Assembly: GCA_964408435.1 (NCBI GenBank) | Contig: CAYOZL010000024.1 | Coordinates: 1-32,033 of the forward strand | DNA: 32,033 bases | Source of the DNA: CAYOZL01 sp964408435 | Lineage (GTDB): Bacteria; Bdellovibrionota_C; UBA2361; SZUA-149; CAYOZL01 | Direction: 5' to 3' | Part shown: one piece after another, positions 14,801 to 23,024 of the stretch | Numbering within the stretch: position 1 is the stretch's first letter | Layout: the number at the start of each line of letters is the position of its first letter | The notes under the pieces: model-generated | The model's input: the letters and a program-made list of their open reading frames with translations, nothing else | What the model was told of the DNA's origin: nothing | The model's database searches: none | Position numbers and translations under genes: made by a program

Positions 14801-15437
14801 TTCCACAACAGTTCTTGCATACGCAAAACAAAAAGGCTTTGAGCTAAATGCTCTGTCTTTTGACTATGGGCAAAAAAATAGATTTGAATTTATAGCAGCA
14901 AAAAAAATAGCTGAACAATACCAGGTAAAATCTCACCACATTTCAAAAATAGACTTAAAACAAATAGGTGGCTCATCATTAACTAGCAATCTTAAAGTTG
15001 ACAAGAATCGTAATATTGAACAAATAGGCAACGACATTCCAAAAACATACGTCCCTGCAAGAAATACTATTTTTCTTAGCTATGCCTTAGCATGGTGTGA
15101 AGTTTTAAATTGCACTGACATCTTTATTGGTGCAAATCAATTAGATTTTAGTGGCTACCCTGATTGTAGGCCAGAGTACTTTCAAGCGTTTGAAAAAATG
15201 GCTAACTTAGCCACAAAAATTGGAACTGAAGGCAGGGACATAAAAACTCACACCCCACTAATCGATTTAAATAAAAAACAAATTATTGAATTAGGAATAA
15301 AATTAGGTGTTGATTACTCCCAAACAATTAGTTGTTACGACCCTACACCAGAGGGAAAAGCTTGCAAAGAATGCGATGCTTGTATCCTAAGAGCAAAAGG
15401 CTTTAGTGAAGCTGGCATTAAGGATCCTGCTATATAA
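14769..15437 (+). CDS. queC: 7-cyano-7-deazaguanine (preQ0) synthase QueC
   Basis: QueC converts 7-carboxy-7-deazaguanine to preQ0 with ATP and ammonia in queuosine biosynthesis. The PP-loop ATP site LLSGGLDSTT is at residues 5-14. Further signatures are LSFDYGQKNRFE, YVPARNTIFLSYAL, FIGANQLDFSGYPDCRPE and the zinc site SCYDPTPEGKACKECDAC with four cysteines near the C-terminus. At 222 residues it is of normal length. It overlaps the glutaminase gene by 32 nt and is followed by queE after 1 nt, so the two que genes must be co-translated. The overlap with an ammonia-producing subunit is curious but probably only reflects compaction. Confidence 0.97.
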   Translation: MAIILLSGGLDSTTVLAYAKQKGFELNALSFDYGQKNRFEFIAAKKIAEQYQVKSHHISKIDLKQIGGSSLTSNLKVDKNRNIEQIGNDIPKTYVPARNTIFLSYALAWCEVLNCTDIFIGANQLDFSGYPDCRPEYFQAFEKMANLATKIGTEGRDIKTHTPLIDLNKKQIIELGIKLGVDYSQTISCYDPTPEGKACKECDACILRAKGFSEAGIKDPAI

Positions 15438-15438
15438 T

Positions 15439-16059
15439 ATGTCTTATACTGTTAAAGAAATTTTCTACTCAATTCAAGGTGAAGGACATAACCTTGGAAA
15501 ACCAGCAGTTTTTTGCAGATTTTCAAAGTGTAACCTTTGGTCTGGACATGAAAAAGACAGAGAAAAAGCAATTTGTAAATTTTGTGATACTGATTTTATA
15601 GGTGGTAGCGTTTATGAGGATGAAAAAGAATTAGCTCATGAAATCAACAAAACTTTTACAGGCAAAGAAAATAAATTCGTTATCCTAACAGGTGGCGAGC
15701 CAATGCTTCAAGTTGACAACAAACTTATCAATGAACTTAAATCAAATGATTTCACCATAGCAATTGAAACAAATGGAACGCTTGATGTTCCTAGAGAAAT
15801 AGATTGGATAACTGTAAGCCCAAAACTAAATGCGAAGTTCATACAAAAATCAGGTAACGAATTAAAAGTAGTTTACCCTCAAGACTTTGATTTAAAAGAA
15901 TTAGAAAATTTAGATTTTAAGCATTTTTATCTTTCACCAATGATTACTAGTGATGATTTTAAGAATAAAGAGAATATTGATTTAGTTGTTAAATATTGTC
16001 TTAAAAATCCTCTATGGAAAATGACTTACCAATGTCACAAGATTTGGGAAGTGAGGTGA
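15439..16059 (+). CDS. queE: 7-carboxy-7-deazaguanine synthase QueE (radical SAM)
   Basis: QueE rearranges 6-carboxytetrahydropterin to 7-carboxy-7-deazaguanine using S-adenosylmethionine and a 4Fe-4S cluster. I start it at 15439, where MSYTVKEIFYSIQGEG matches the usual N-terminus; an upstream ATG at 15406 in frame would add 11 residues inside queC. The cluster cysteines are C31, C46 and C49, a CX14CX2C spacing instead of the standard radical-SAM CX3CX2C, as known for one QueE subgroup. VILTGGEPMLQ and IAIETNGT are the SAM-contact motifs. Last gene of the operon, meeting the convergent HEAT-repeat gene after 21 nt. Confidence 0.96.
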   Translation: MSYTVKEIFYSIQGEGHNLGKPAVFCRFSKCNLWSGHEKDREKAICKFCDTDFIGGSVYEDEKELAHEINKTFTGKENKFVILTGGEPMLQVDNKLINELKSNDFTIAIETNGTLDVPREIDWITVSPKLNAKFIQKSGNELKVVYPQDFDLKELENLDFKHFYLSPMITSDDFKNKENIDLVVKYCLKNPLWKMTYQCHKIWEVR

Positions 16060-16075
16060 GTTTAAAAACTCTCAC
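16056..16075. terminator. Possible small bidirectional hairpin between convergent genes
   Basis: The segment gagtttaaaaactc (16058-16071) is a perfect 6-bp stem with a 2-nt loop, and the flanking gtgag and ctcac can extend it with a bulge. It lies in the 21-nt gap between the queE stop and the stop of the HEAT-repeat gene. There is no long U-tract, so termination is only suggested. Confidence 0.3.
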
Positions 16076-16080
16076 AGAGT

Positions 16081-17217
16081 TCATTCTTCTGCTAACTTCA
16101 AGCCTAAATCAGGAACCCCTCTCATCTCAACTAATTTAATCTTAGCTTGAACTTCCTTAATTTTTTCTGGCAATTCAAGTTTAGCGCTCTTAGATATTTT
16201 CTTAACTATTTCTAATGCATGTTTTTTTGAATCTAGGGTAGAGACCTCATGTAAAGCAAAGACCAAAAGAGGCTCAACATAACGTTTATCATCTGTTGTA
16301 ATATCATCAATTCCTTTTAGAATCTCTGCTTGCTCTTGCTCATTTGACCTAGCTAGCCTTCTTAAAAAAGCAACACCAACTTCATTATCCTTATAAAACC
16401 TAAGTGCTGAAATAACTTCTAATGAAAAATTAGGATTAGGTAATAATTCAATTAACTTTGGCTTAGCCTTTTCAGATTTCATTTTTGCCAGCATATGAAT
16501 AGAATTCAATCTCAAGGACCAATCTTGACTCTCAATTTCTGCGACCAATAAATCTTCTAAATCAGGGTCTTTAAAATAATTAAGTAAATTAAGTATTTGC
16601 ATATCTTTTTTTTCTGCAAAGATCTCTTTAGCGAAAGTAGTAATTTCGCCTTTTCTTCCTGCTATCGTCTTATAAATTAGCTCTTTTACGCTAGCATTTG
16701 CTGATTTTAAGCAAGTACAAAGCTCATTTACATAAGCTTTTTTATCTTCAAAAACATCAAAGATTTTAAAACTCTGAATTCTAACATTTTCATTATTTGA
16801 CGCTAAGGCTTCAATACAGGCATGCAATGATTTCTCTGGTTTAGCTTTAATTATTCTTAGAATTCCTTGTTTAATTAAGCCTTGAATCATCTGAGATTCT
16901 AAAGGTAATCTTTCTAACAATAAAGCTAGATCTGTAAACTTCTCAGAATTAGCAAGCACAGATAAAACTTTCCCTCTTAACTTTTCATCTTCAGACCTAG
17001 CAATTAACTTAAGACTTGGAATAAATTTTTGATGACAGTCTTTTAAAATCTTCTCAACTATTATGTTTTGTATTTCTTGTTCAGGATCGTTTAAAAAAAT
17101 ACTTACCAACTCTTTTTTCTCAAACCAATTATCATTCGCTACTAAAGCATTAAGAGCTTGCTTTCTAACTGCAACATCATTGCTATTGGCTTTTTTTGCA
17201 ATTTCTTGCTCCATCAT
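16081..17217 (-). CDS. HEAT-repeat protein of the pilT cluster, 378 aa
   Basis: The protein is almost wholly helical, with repeated two-helix units of about 30-40 residues. Examples are NDVAVRKQALNALVANDNW, EDEKLRGKVLSVLANSEKF, NENVRIQSFKIFDVFED and QDWSLRLNSIHMLAKMKSEK; spacing and Arg/Leu positions fit HEAT or PBS-lyase-type repeats. Such solenoids serve as protein-binding scaffolds. There is no signal peptide or membrane segment, so it should act in the cytoplasm. Its start overlaps the previous gene's stop by one nucleotide; a second ATG follows directly, at 17214. It is the last gene of a coupled unit with two pilus-motor ATPases, so a role in assembling or controlling the type IV pilus motor is inferred. 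Confidence 0.75.
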   Translation of the reverse strand: MMEQEIAKKANSNDVAVRKQALNALVANDNWFEKKELVSIFLNDPEQEIQNIIVEKILKDCHQKFIPSLKLIARSEDEKLRGKVLSVLANSEKFTDLALLLERLPLESQMIQGLIKQGILRIIKAKPEKSLHACIEALASNNENVRIQSFKIFDVFEDKKAYVNELCTCLKSANASVKELIYKTIAGRKGEITTFAKEIFAEKKDMQILNLLNYFKDPDLEDLLVAEIESQDWSLRLNSIHMLAKMKSEKAKPKLIELLPNPNFSLEVISALRFYKDNEVGVAFLRRLARSNEQEQAEILKGIDDITTDDKRYVEPLLVFALHEVSTLDSKKHALEIVKKISKSAKLELPEKIKEVQAKIKLVEMRGVPDLGLKLAEE

Positions 17218-17999
17218 TAAGCCTTATTTTCTATTATGTCTATAAATGCAGAGTTAGTTCTTTTTAAGCTTTCAGTTGTTTTCGTAAAAAGACTCTCAAA
17301 CTGATCAATATCACTCGAATTTAAAACCATACTAACAGAATAGCTAAAAGCCAGCTCACTATCTCCAGTTTTTACATTATCAGAAACTAACAACGTAAAT
17401 TGACTTCTTCTAACATCCATATGCATATTTTTTAACTCACTTAGTACTGGATTTTCCGCTAAGTTATCTTCAACAAATAAAGCTAATAGTGGGAAAGCCT
17501 TGTAATTAATTGTTTGTATTATAGCATATGGATCATTAGAGCTTTTTAAAGTATATCCTGAATTTGCAATTATTTGAGTTAATTTACTAGGCTCCTCTCC
17601 TGAAAAATAAACAAGTGCATCTGCAGTGAGCAAATCATCTATAATCTTTGGGTCTATTTCTTTTTTTTGTATCTTTTGAATTACTTCTTTAGGCTCTTCT
17701 TTCTCTTCCTGCTCAAGCTTTACTATCTCTACTCTAACTTGCTTATCTGAAGTTAGTTCTACTAAAAATTCATAATCTTCATTTTTATATTCTATCTTCT
17801 TACCCCAACCAATTCCTTTTAAGTCTTCTGCAGGAATTGATGCTTTCATTAAACCAAGTAATTCTTTGGTGCTTAATAAGTCTCTAATCTCTGTGTTGTT
17901 TCCCGCTACTACTCCAAAAACAGGAGTGTCTGATATAAAAACTATTTTTTCAAAATGCTTGTTATTTTCATTATTATAAATATCTTGAAATTTTTTCAT
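17217..17999 (-). CDS. Uncharacterised pilT-cluster protein with receiver-like C-terminal domain, 260 aa
   Basis: The N-terminal part (about residues 15-95) has KIVFISDTPVFGVVAGN, LSTKELLGLMKASIPAEDL and EDYEFLVELTSDKQVRVEI. It recalls the PAS-like N-terminal domain that PilT ATPases carry before their motor domain, but here no ATPase follows. A charged Glu/Lys linker (about 95-115) leads to a C-terminal alpha/beta domain. This domain has an LLALFVEDNLAENPVL segment, MDVRRSQFTLLVSDNVKTGD and AFSYSVSMVLNSSDI, a pattern like a divergent CheY-type receiver. The acidic pocket expected for phosphorylation is not convincingly present. It abuts the second PilT gene exactly and overlaps the HEAT gene, so it is probably a regulator or adaptor of the retraction motor. 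Both domain assignments are inference. Confidence 0.65.
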   Translation of the reverse strand: MKKFQDIYNNENNKHFEKIVFISDTPVFGVVAGNNTEIRDLLSTKELLGLMKASIPAEDLKGIGWGKKIEYKNEDYEFLVELTSDKQVRVEIVKLEQEEKEEPKEVIQKIQKKEIDPKIIDDLLTADALVYFSGEEPSKLTQIIANSGYTLKSSNDPYAIIQTINYKAFPLLALFVEDNLAENPVLSELKNMHMDVRRSQFTLLVSDNVKTGDSELAFSYSVSMVLNSSDIDQFESLFTKTTESLKRTNSAFIDIIENKA

Positions 18000-19166
18000 T
18001 TAAGCCTCTACTTCAGATTGCATTTTAAGCTCTGGCATTCCATTGTCTTCTACAATTCCTCTTTCCTGCTTAATGCGATCTATTGCTCTTAGAACAATTG
18101 GTTTTTTTGAGGCATATGCAAGAGCGCTTTCTTCAGTGATCAATCCATCGGAATACAATCCTTCAATTACCTGGTCATGAGTTTGCCATCCACGAGGCCC
18201 ACCTTGAGAAGTCGCATCGTAAAATGTTTTTTCTTCAGTTTCACCGTTTACAATTAAATCTCTAATTCTTAAATTTACACCCATTATTTCCTGACAGGCT
18301 GCCCTGCCTCCACCTACTTTTGGTAGCAATCTTTGACTAACTACAAATCTTAAACATTCAGCTAGTTTTGCTCTAATTTGTTCTTCTTCATCTTTGTCAT
18401 ACATACTAACGATTCTGTTAATAGTTTGACCTGCATCAATTGAGTGCAAAGTAGAAAGAACTAAATGTCCAGTACTTGCTGCACAAAGACCTAGCTCTAC
18501 TGTTTGCTTATCTCTCATTTCCCCTATTAGTATTACCTTAGGAGCTTCTCTAAGGGCTGCTTTTAAACTTGAAGGAAAAGTATCAAAATCGATTCCTAAT
18601 TCTCTTTGATTAAAAGTTGCTTTTTTATGAGGATGAACAAATTCAATTGGATCTTCAATTGTTAAGATATGAACTGCCCTAGTTTCATTCATTTCATTTA
18701 GAAGAGCTGCAAGTGTAGTAGACTTACCGCTTCCTGTAGCTCCAGTAACAAGAATCAAACCATTTTTCTCAGCTGCCATTGTTTTAAACACAGTTGGCAA
18801 TTTTAAATCATCTAGACTTAGAATATTCGTCTCTAACTTTCTTAAAACCATGCTGTATTTTTTTCTTTGTTGAAAAATATTTACTCTGAATCTACACTCA
18901 CCTGGGATCTCGTAAGCACAATCACATGAGCCAGTTTTAACTAAAGTTTTCATTAACTCTCTATTACCACCCATAAGAGTAAGAGCTATCATCTCTGTTT
19001 GATAAGGCGTTAAAACTCCCAGTTCTGGATCTAACTCTACTGGGCTTAGCTTACCATCTACCTCAACTTGGCAAGGCCTACCACAAACAAAAAATAGATC
19101 ACTAACCCCCTTATTAGAGCGTAGCATTGAAGTTAAAACTTTATCTAAATGTCTTCTACTAATCAT
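18000..19166 (-). CDS. Type IV pilus retraction ATPase, second paralogue (PilT/PilU-like)
   Basis: A hexameric secretion-type ATPase of 388 residues. The N-terminal domain (about 1-110) has GVSDLFFVCGRPCQVEVDG in place of the usual SDLHLS motif. Walker A is VTGATGSGKSTTLAALL (about 140-156), the Asp box HILTIEDPIEFVH, Walker B PKVILIGEMRD, and the His box STGHLVLSTLHS. A C-terminal RIRDLIVNGE stands where PilT has AIRNLIREGK. The stretch before Walker B reads REAPK instead of REDPD. It overlaps the upstream pilT stop by 4 nt, so the two are translationally coupled. PilU-type paralogues assist PilT under load; whether this one is a PilU or an independent retraction motor cannot be told from sequence. 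Confidence 0.9.
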   Translation of the reverse strand: MISRRHLDKVLTSMLRSNKGVSDLFFVCGRPCQVEVDGKLSPVELDPELGVLTPYQTEMIALTLMGGNRELMKTLVKTGSCDCAYEIPGECRFRVNIFQQRKKYSMVLRKLETNILSLDDLKLPTVFKTMAAEKNGLILVTGATGSGKSTTLAALLNEMNETRAVHILTIEDPIEFVHPHKKATFNQRELGIDFDTFPSSLKAALREAPKVILIGEMRDKQTVELGLCAASTGHLVLSTLHSIDAGQTINRIVSMYDKDEEEQIRAKLAECLRFVVSQRLLPKVGGGRAACQEIMGVNLRIRDLIVNGETEEKTFYDATSQGGPRGWQTHDQVIEGLYSDGLITEESALAYASKKPIVLRAIDRIKQERGIVEDNGMPELKMQSEVEA

Positions 19167-20242
19167 AACATTAATGCGTCAGGTGGTTCTTTCAATCTAT
19201 CTGCAAAACGTTTTTTATCTATTGATTTCTCATAAGCTTCTTCAATACTAATCCAACCTTCAGCAAGTTTTTCTTCAATTGCATCATCAAGAGTTCTACA
19301 ACCTAATTTCTTCTGAGTCTGCATTACACCTAGTAATTGGTGCGTTTTACCAGTTCTGATTAAGTTACTAATTGCTGAATTTACAGCTAATATTTCTAAA
19401 CATGCGCATCTACCTGGCTTATCAATTCTTTTAAATAAGTTCTGAGCAATTACTCCCTTTAGCGACTCTGCAAGAGTAACTCGAATTCTTTCCTGCTGAG
19501 AGGCAGGAAAAACTTCAACTAGTCTATCAACTGTTTGCATTGCACTCATAGTGTGTAAAGTCCCAAAAACTAAATGACCGGTTGCTGCTGCTTCCACTGC
19601 TAATTCAATAGTTTCTAAGTCTCTTAATTCCCCAACTAAAATAATATCAGGATCTTCTCTTAACGCTCCTTTTAAAGCATTATGAAAAGAGCGAGTATGA
19701 GTTCCTACTTCTCTATGGTTTACTAGACATTTTCGACTTTTATGTACGAATTCTACTGGGTCTTCTAGTGTAAGAATATGGTCGTTACGATTTTTATTAG
19801 CATAATCAATCATTGCCGCTAATGTAGTGGACTTACCACTACCAGTAGGACCGGTAACTAGAACCATTCCTCTTTTTAACATTGAAAGTTTTAAGCAAAT
19901 ATCAGGCAAACCTAATTGATCTACAGTTAAAATCTGACTCGGTATTTCTCTAAATACCGCAGCTATACCCCATTTCTGATTTAAGAAGTTTGCTCTGTAT
20001 CTAGCAACACCTGGTAACTCATAAGCAAAATCTAAATCCCATTTCTCTTCAAATGATTTTTGCTTGTCCTCTGGACAAATCTCATAAAGCATTTCTTGAA
20101 GAGACTCGTGCTCTAAAACTGGGAATTCTATTCTCTTTAGCTCACCCTTAACTCTTATCATTGGCGGGTTACCTGTAGATAAATGAAGGTCACTACCTCC
20201 TTCTTCATTTAACAATCTAAAAAATGCATCTATTTTAGCCAC
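19163..20242 (-). CDS. pilT: Type IV pilus retraction ATPase PilT
   Basis: PilT powers pilus disassembly and twitching. The start is GTG at 20242, giving MAKIDAFFRLLNEEGGSDLH, which aligns with the usual PilT N-terminus. Motifs: SDLHLSTGNPPMIRVKGEL, Walker A VTGPTGSGKSTTLAAM (about 126-141), Asp box ILTLEDPVEFVH, Walker B REDPDIILVGELRD, His box ATGHLVFGTLHT, and AISNLIRTGK near the C-terminus, close to the AIRNLIRE motif needed for retraction. At 359 residues it is of normal length. It is the first of four coupled genes on the minus strand. The 128-nt gap to the divergent zinc-ribbon gene must hold its promoter; a small hairpin agact-gga-agtct lies there. Confidence 0.94.
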   Translation of the reverse strand: MAKIDAFFRLLNEEGGSDLHLSTGNPPMIRVKGELKRIEFPVLEHESLQEMLYEICPEDKQKSFEEKWDLDFAYELPGVARYRANFLNQKWGIAAVFREIPSQILTVDQLGLPDICLKLSMLKRGMVLVTGPTGSGKSTTLAAMIDYANKNRNDHILTLEDPVEFVHKSRKCLVNHREVGTHTRSFHNALKGALREDPDIILVGELRDLETIELAVEAAATGHLVFGTLHTMSAMQTVDRLVEVFPASQQERIRVTLAESLKGVIAQNLFKRIDKPGRCACLEILAVNSAISNLIRTGKTHQLLGVMQTQKKLGCRTLDDAIEEKLAEGWISIEEAYEKSIDKKRFADRLKEPPDALML

Positions 20243-20370
20243 TTATCTTAAATCCTATTACGTTGTATAGTTTTGATGCCAAAAGCAGACTGGAAGTCTC
20301 AAAAAAACCTAATAAGAACAGTTAATTACTCAAGTTTAAGTTATTCTCAGTTCCTTCCGTTATATAAATT

Positions 20371-21192
20371 ATGGAATGTAATAGATGCAATTTTCAAGTA
20401 GATACTTCAGATACAAGATGCTCAAGATGCGACTTCGAACTACCTGAGATAAAAAAAAGTTTTTTGGATAAACTAAATTTTTTCAATAGAGGAAAAAAAG
20501 AAGAAAATGTTCAAAAATTTGATAACATTACAGATGCCATTTCAGTAAAAGCTAGTTTAAAAGAATCCATTAAAGAAATTTCTGGCACTCATAAGGCTGT
20601 AACTGAAGATCTTATTGCTGAAGAAATAATAGCTAAAGATACAGTAAATAAAGCTAATCAAGCAGTAGAGGAAGAAATAATAGCGACAGAATCAAACACA
20701 AAAAATATAGAAGCACATATTGAGACAATGCAGGATCACACTGAGCAAGTAAAATCATTACTAGATGAGTTAGCAGGAGCTGAAATAACAGAAGTTGAAA
20801 CAACTCAAGTAGTAGAGCCAGTAAAAAATAGTATAGAAAAAGATCTTAATGAGCCAGAATCAATTGAGATAGAAACAAAAGAGTCTAAGACTAGCGAAAC
20901 TCTTGATCAGTCTGAGATAAATGACTTAACAGAATCATTAGAAGACTTAATCAACTCAGTTCCAGAAGTTCAAGTAAAAAAAGAGACAGAAACAATAGAA
21001 GAAGCTCTTTTAGGAGCAGAAAAAGAAGAGACAGAGCAAGTTAATACTGCACAAAATGTTAAAGTAGAAACAACTAAATTAAATGAATCAGCTAAAGAGC
21101 AAATTAGCGAGACTAGCGAAGAAACTCAAGCTTACGAACTCAACATGGATGAAGAATTAGACTTAGATTCATTATTAAAAGAATTCGAATAA
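20371..21192 (+). CDS. N-terminal zinc ribbon plus long acidic low-complexity region, 273 aa
   Basis: Cys3, Cys6, Cys17 and Cys20 form a compact CxxC...CxxC zinc ribbon. A short basic segment (DKLNFFNRGKK) follows, then over 200 residues rich in Glu, Thr, Ala, Ser and Lys without hydrophobic core, likely disordered with some coiled coil. The end, MDEELDLDSLLKEFE, is a short amphipathic acidic motif of the kind that docks on partner proteins. No enzyme domain is seen. The ATG has no Shine-Dalgarno sequence, and a TATATA box lies only a few nucleotides upstream, so the mRNA could be leaderless. It is divergent from pilT and may belong functionally with it, but that is only positional. Confidence 0.7.
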   Translation: MECNRCNFQVDTSDTRCSRCDFELPEIKKSFLDKLNFFNRGKKEENVQKFDNITDAISVKASLKESIKEISGTHKAVTEDLIAEEIIAKDTVNKANQAVEEEIIATESNTKNIEAHIETMQDHTEQVKSLLDELAGAEITEVETTQVVEPVKNSIEKDLNEPESIEIETKESKTSETLDQSEINDLTESLEDLINSVPEVQVKKETETIEEALLGAEKEETEQVNTAQNVKVETTKLNESAKEQISETSEETQAYELNMDEELDLDSLLKEFE

Positions 21193-21194
21193 AC

Positions 21195-22058
21195 TTAAGT
21201 AAAAGTATTACACTGCTCTAAACTCTGAGCCTTAAAACCACGTATAAACCATTCCTTTCTTTGCTCAGATGTTCCATGAGTAAAAGAATCTGGATTAATC
21301 CTTCTCCCAGCTGAACGCATGATATGGTCATCTCCAACAGATGCAGCAGCACTTAAACCTTCCTCGACATCTCCTCTTTCAAGCATTCCAGAATTAGCAG
21401 CCCAAGCTCCTGCATAACAATCAGCCTGAAGCTCCATTCTTACCTGCACAGCATTACCTTCTGTTTTTGAAGCTCTAGCTTGCAGTTGTCTTACTTTTGT
21501 AGATAAGCCTAAAAGAGTTTGAACATGATGCCCAACCTCATGAGCCACAACATAGGCTGCAGCAAAATCTCCTTTTGCCCCTAGTTTCTTAAGCTCATGA
21601 AAAAAAGATAAATCAATATATAATTTATTATCTCCCGGACAATAGAATGGCCCAGAAGCTGCAGATGTGTAACCACAAGCAGAACTTACAGAGTCATTAA
21701 AAAGCACCAACTTAGGATCTGAATAACGACCCTTCATCATTTTTTGCCAAAAATCCTCAGTACTAGCCAGAACCACAGAAACAAACTGCTTTGCTTCCTC
21801 TCCTACACCCTCAATATTTCCATGATCAAACTTCCCAGATTGAGCACCAGCTCGAGAAGCACTTGATGACATCCCTGGATTCAAATTCACATACCCAGCT
21901 CTATTAAGACTAGAAAAAGTACTAAGTGGATCTCCACCTAAAAGATAAGTTCCAACCATCAACAAAGCAACAGTCCCAATCCCAAAACCAGCACGGCGAA
22001 CTCTCTTACCTCTTACATCTTCAATATTTCGACTTTCTCTCTGCCCTCTCCAGCGCAT
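21195..22058 (-). CDS. Membrane-anchored neutral zinc metallopeptidase (YpfJ family)
   Basis: The catalytic motif is AYVVAHEVGHHVQTLLG, with HExxH near residue 173, and the downstream acidic ligand lies in ELQADCYAGAWA (about 205-216). The N-terminus, MRWRGQRESRNIEDVRG, is the family's typical start and is preceded by a GGAGAGAAGG purine run, so I place the start at the ATG at 22058. A TTG five codons further upstream would put the start inside a poly-T run without a ribosome site. One membrane span (about residues 24-42) anchors the protein, with the peptidase domain outside. SACGYTSAASGPFYCPGDNKLY and DSFTHGTSEQRKEWF are further family signatures. The substrates of this family are not well known. 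It meets the acidic zinc-ribbon gene end to end with 2 nt between. Confidence 0.93.
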   Translation of the reverse strand: MRWRGQRESRNIEDVRGKRVRRAGFGIGTVALLMVGTYLLGGDPLSTFSSLNRAGYVNLNPGMSSSASRAGAQSGKFDHGNIEGVGEEAKQFVSVVLASTEDFWQKMMKGRYSDPKLVLFNDSVSSACGYTSAASGPFYCPGDNKLYIDLSFFHELKKLGAKGDFAAAYVVAHEVGHHVQTLLGLSTKVRQLQARASKTEGNAVQVRMELQADCYAGAWAANSGMLERGDVEEGLSAAASVGDDHIMRSAGRRINPDSFTHGTSEQRKEWFIRGFKAQSLEQCNTFT

Positions 22059-22073
22059 AGCCCTTCTCTCCAA

Positions 22074-22253
22074 AAAAAATTGATTTTTAAAAATTATGTA
22101 TTAAATAGATTCTAGCCTAAGGAGGCTTATTTAAGCTAAGCGGATTTTAAATTAAAATTTTTCAAAAAAATAAATAGAAAATTTCAATTTAACCTCGGAG
22201 TTTGGCTCAACTTGTTTGAGACACGAGAATGAGCTTAGCTTAGATAAGCTTAC
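22074..22253. other. AT-rich intergenic region with inverted repeats between fabI and the metallopeptidase gene
   Basis: This 180-nt gap holds taagctaagc (22132-22141) and its exact reverse complement gcttagctta (22233-22242). It also contains a palindrome attttaaattaaaat near 22144-22158 and a small ctcaa/ttgag stem near 22206-22220. It must contain the end of the long ribosomal transcript and the promoter of the peptidase, both reading on the minus strand. No single structure is a textbook terminator. Confidence 0.4.
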
Positions 22254-23021
22254 TTAAGCGGTGGTAACGTTAAAACCGCAATCTACATAGTGAATCTCAC
22301 CAGTAACAGCCGTAGACATATCACTAAGCAAATAAACACCCGACTGCCCAACATCTTCTATAGAAACTAGTTTTCTCAAAGGCGCTCTAACTTCAAAAGC
22401 ATTTACCAATTGTTTAAAATCTGAAATCCCCGAAGCAGCTAAAGTTCTAATTGGCCCAGCTGAAATAGCATTAACTCGAATACCCTGCTCTCCTAAATCA
22501 GCAGCAAGCTCTCTAACACAAGCTTCAAGTGCAGCTTTAGCTACTCCCATAACTCTATAATGAGGAACAACTTGTCTAGCCCCTAGGTAAGATAAAGTAA
22601 TAATACTTCCACCTGGTTTCATTATCTGCTTAGCTCTCTGAGCAACTGCAACTAGAGAATAAGCACTAATATCCATTGCTAGTGAAAAACCAGCACGTGA
22701 AGTATCACTAAAGCCTTGTTTTAAATCATCACCATTAGCAAAGGCAACACTATGAACTATAAAATCTAACTCGCCCCAATGTTCTTTAACTGTGGCAAAT
22801 ACATTATCTATATCTTCGTCTTTTTGAACATCACAAGGAATGATTAAATTAGAGCCAACTTTTTCAGCTAGTGGTCTAACTCTCTTTTCAAGCGCTTCAT
22901 TAAGGTAGGTAAAAGCTAGGTCTGCACCTTGCTTTTTAGCAGCTTCAGCAATACCCCAGGCAATACTTCTGTTATTAGCTACACCAATAACAAGACCTTT
23001 CTTCCCTTGAAGTATACTCAT
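22254..23021 (-). CDS. fabI: Enoyl-[acyl-carrier-protein] reductase FabI
   Basis: FabI performs the last step of each fatty-acid elongation cycle with NAD(P)H. The N-terminal nucleotide-binding motif is GLVIGVANNRSIAWGIA, followed by CDVQKDEDI and HSVAFA. The catalytic pair is in SYLGARQVVPHYRVMGVAK, with the family spacing Y-x6-K. AISAGPIRTLAASGI is the substrate-loop region. The length, 255 residues, is typical. It begins 3 nt after the rplQ stop, so it is probably the last gene of the ribosomal protein operon, linking lipid synthesis to ribosome supply. That linkage is inference from spacing. The FabI type implies the target of triclosan-like inhibitors is present in its classic form. Confidence 0.97.
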   Translation of the reverse strand: MSILQGKKGLVIGVANNRSIAWGIAEAAKKQGADLAFTYLNEALEKRVRPLAEKVGSNLIIPCDVQKDEDIDNVFATVKEHWGELDFIVHSVAFANGDDLKQGFSDTSRAGFSLAMDISAYSLVAVAQRAKQIMKPGGSIITLSYLGARQVVPHYRVMGVAKAALEACVRELAADLGEQGIRVNAISAGPIRTLAASGISDFKQLVNAFEVRAPLRKLVSIEDVGQSGVYLLSDMSTAVTGEIHYVDCGFNVTTA

Positions 23022-23024
23022 AAC

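Noticed and set aside
15406..15438. Longer start for queE
   Set aside because: The extra 11 residues lie inside queC and are not part of the family; MSYTVKEIFYSIQGEG at 15439 matches the normal N-terminus.
22059..22073. TTG start five codons upstream for the metallopeptidase
   Set aside because: The segment before the TTG is poly-T without a ribosome site, and the family starts with MRW, which is the ATG at 22058 preceded by GGAGAGAAGG.
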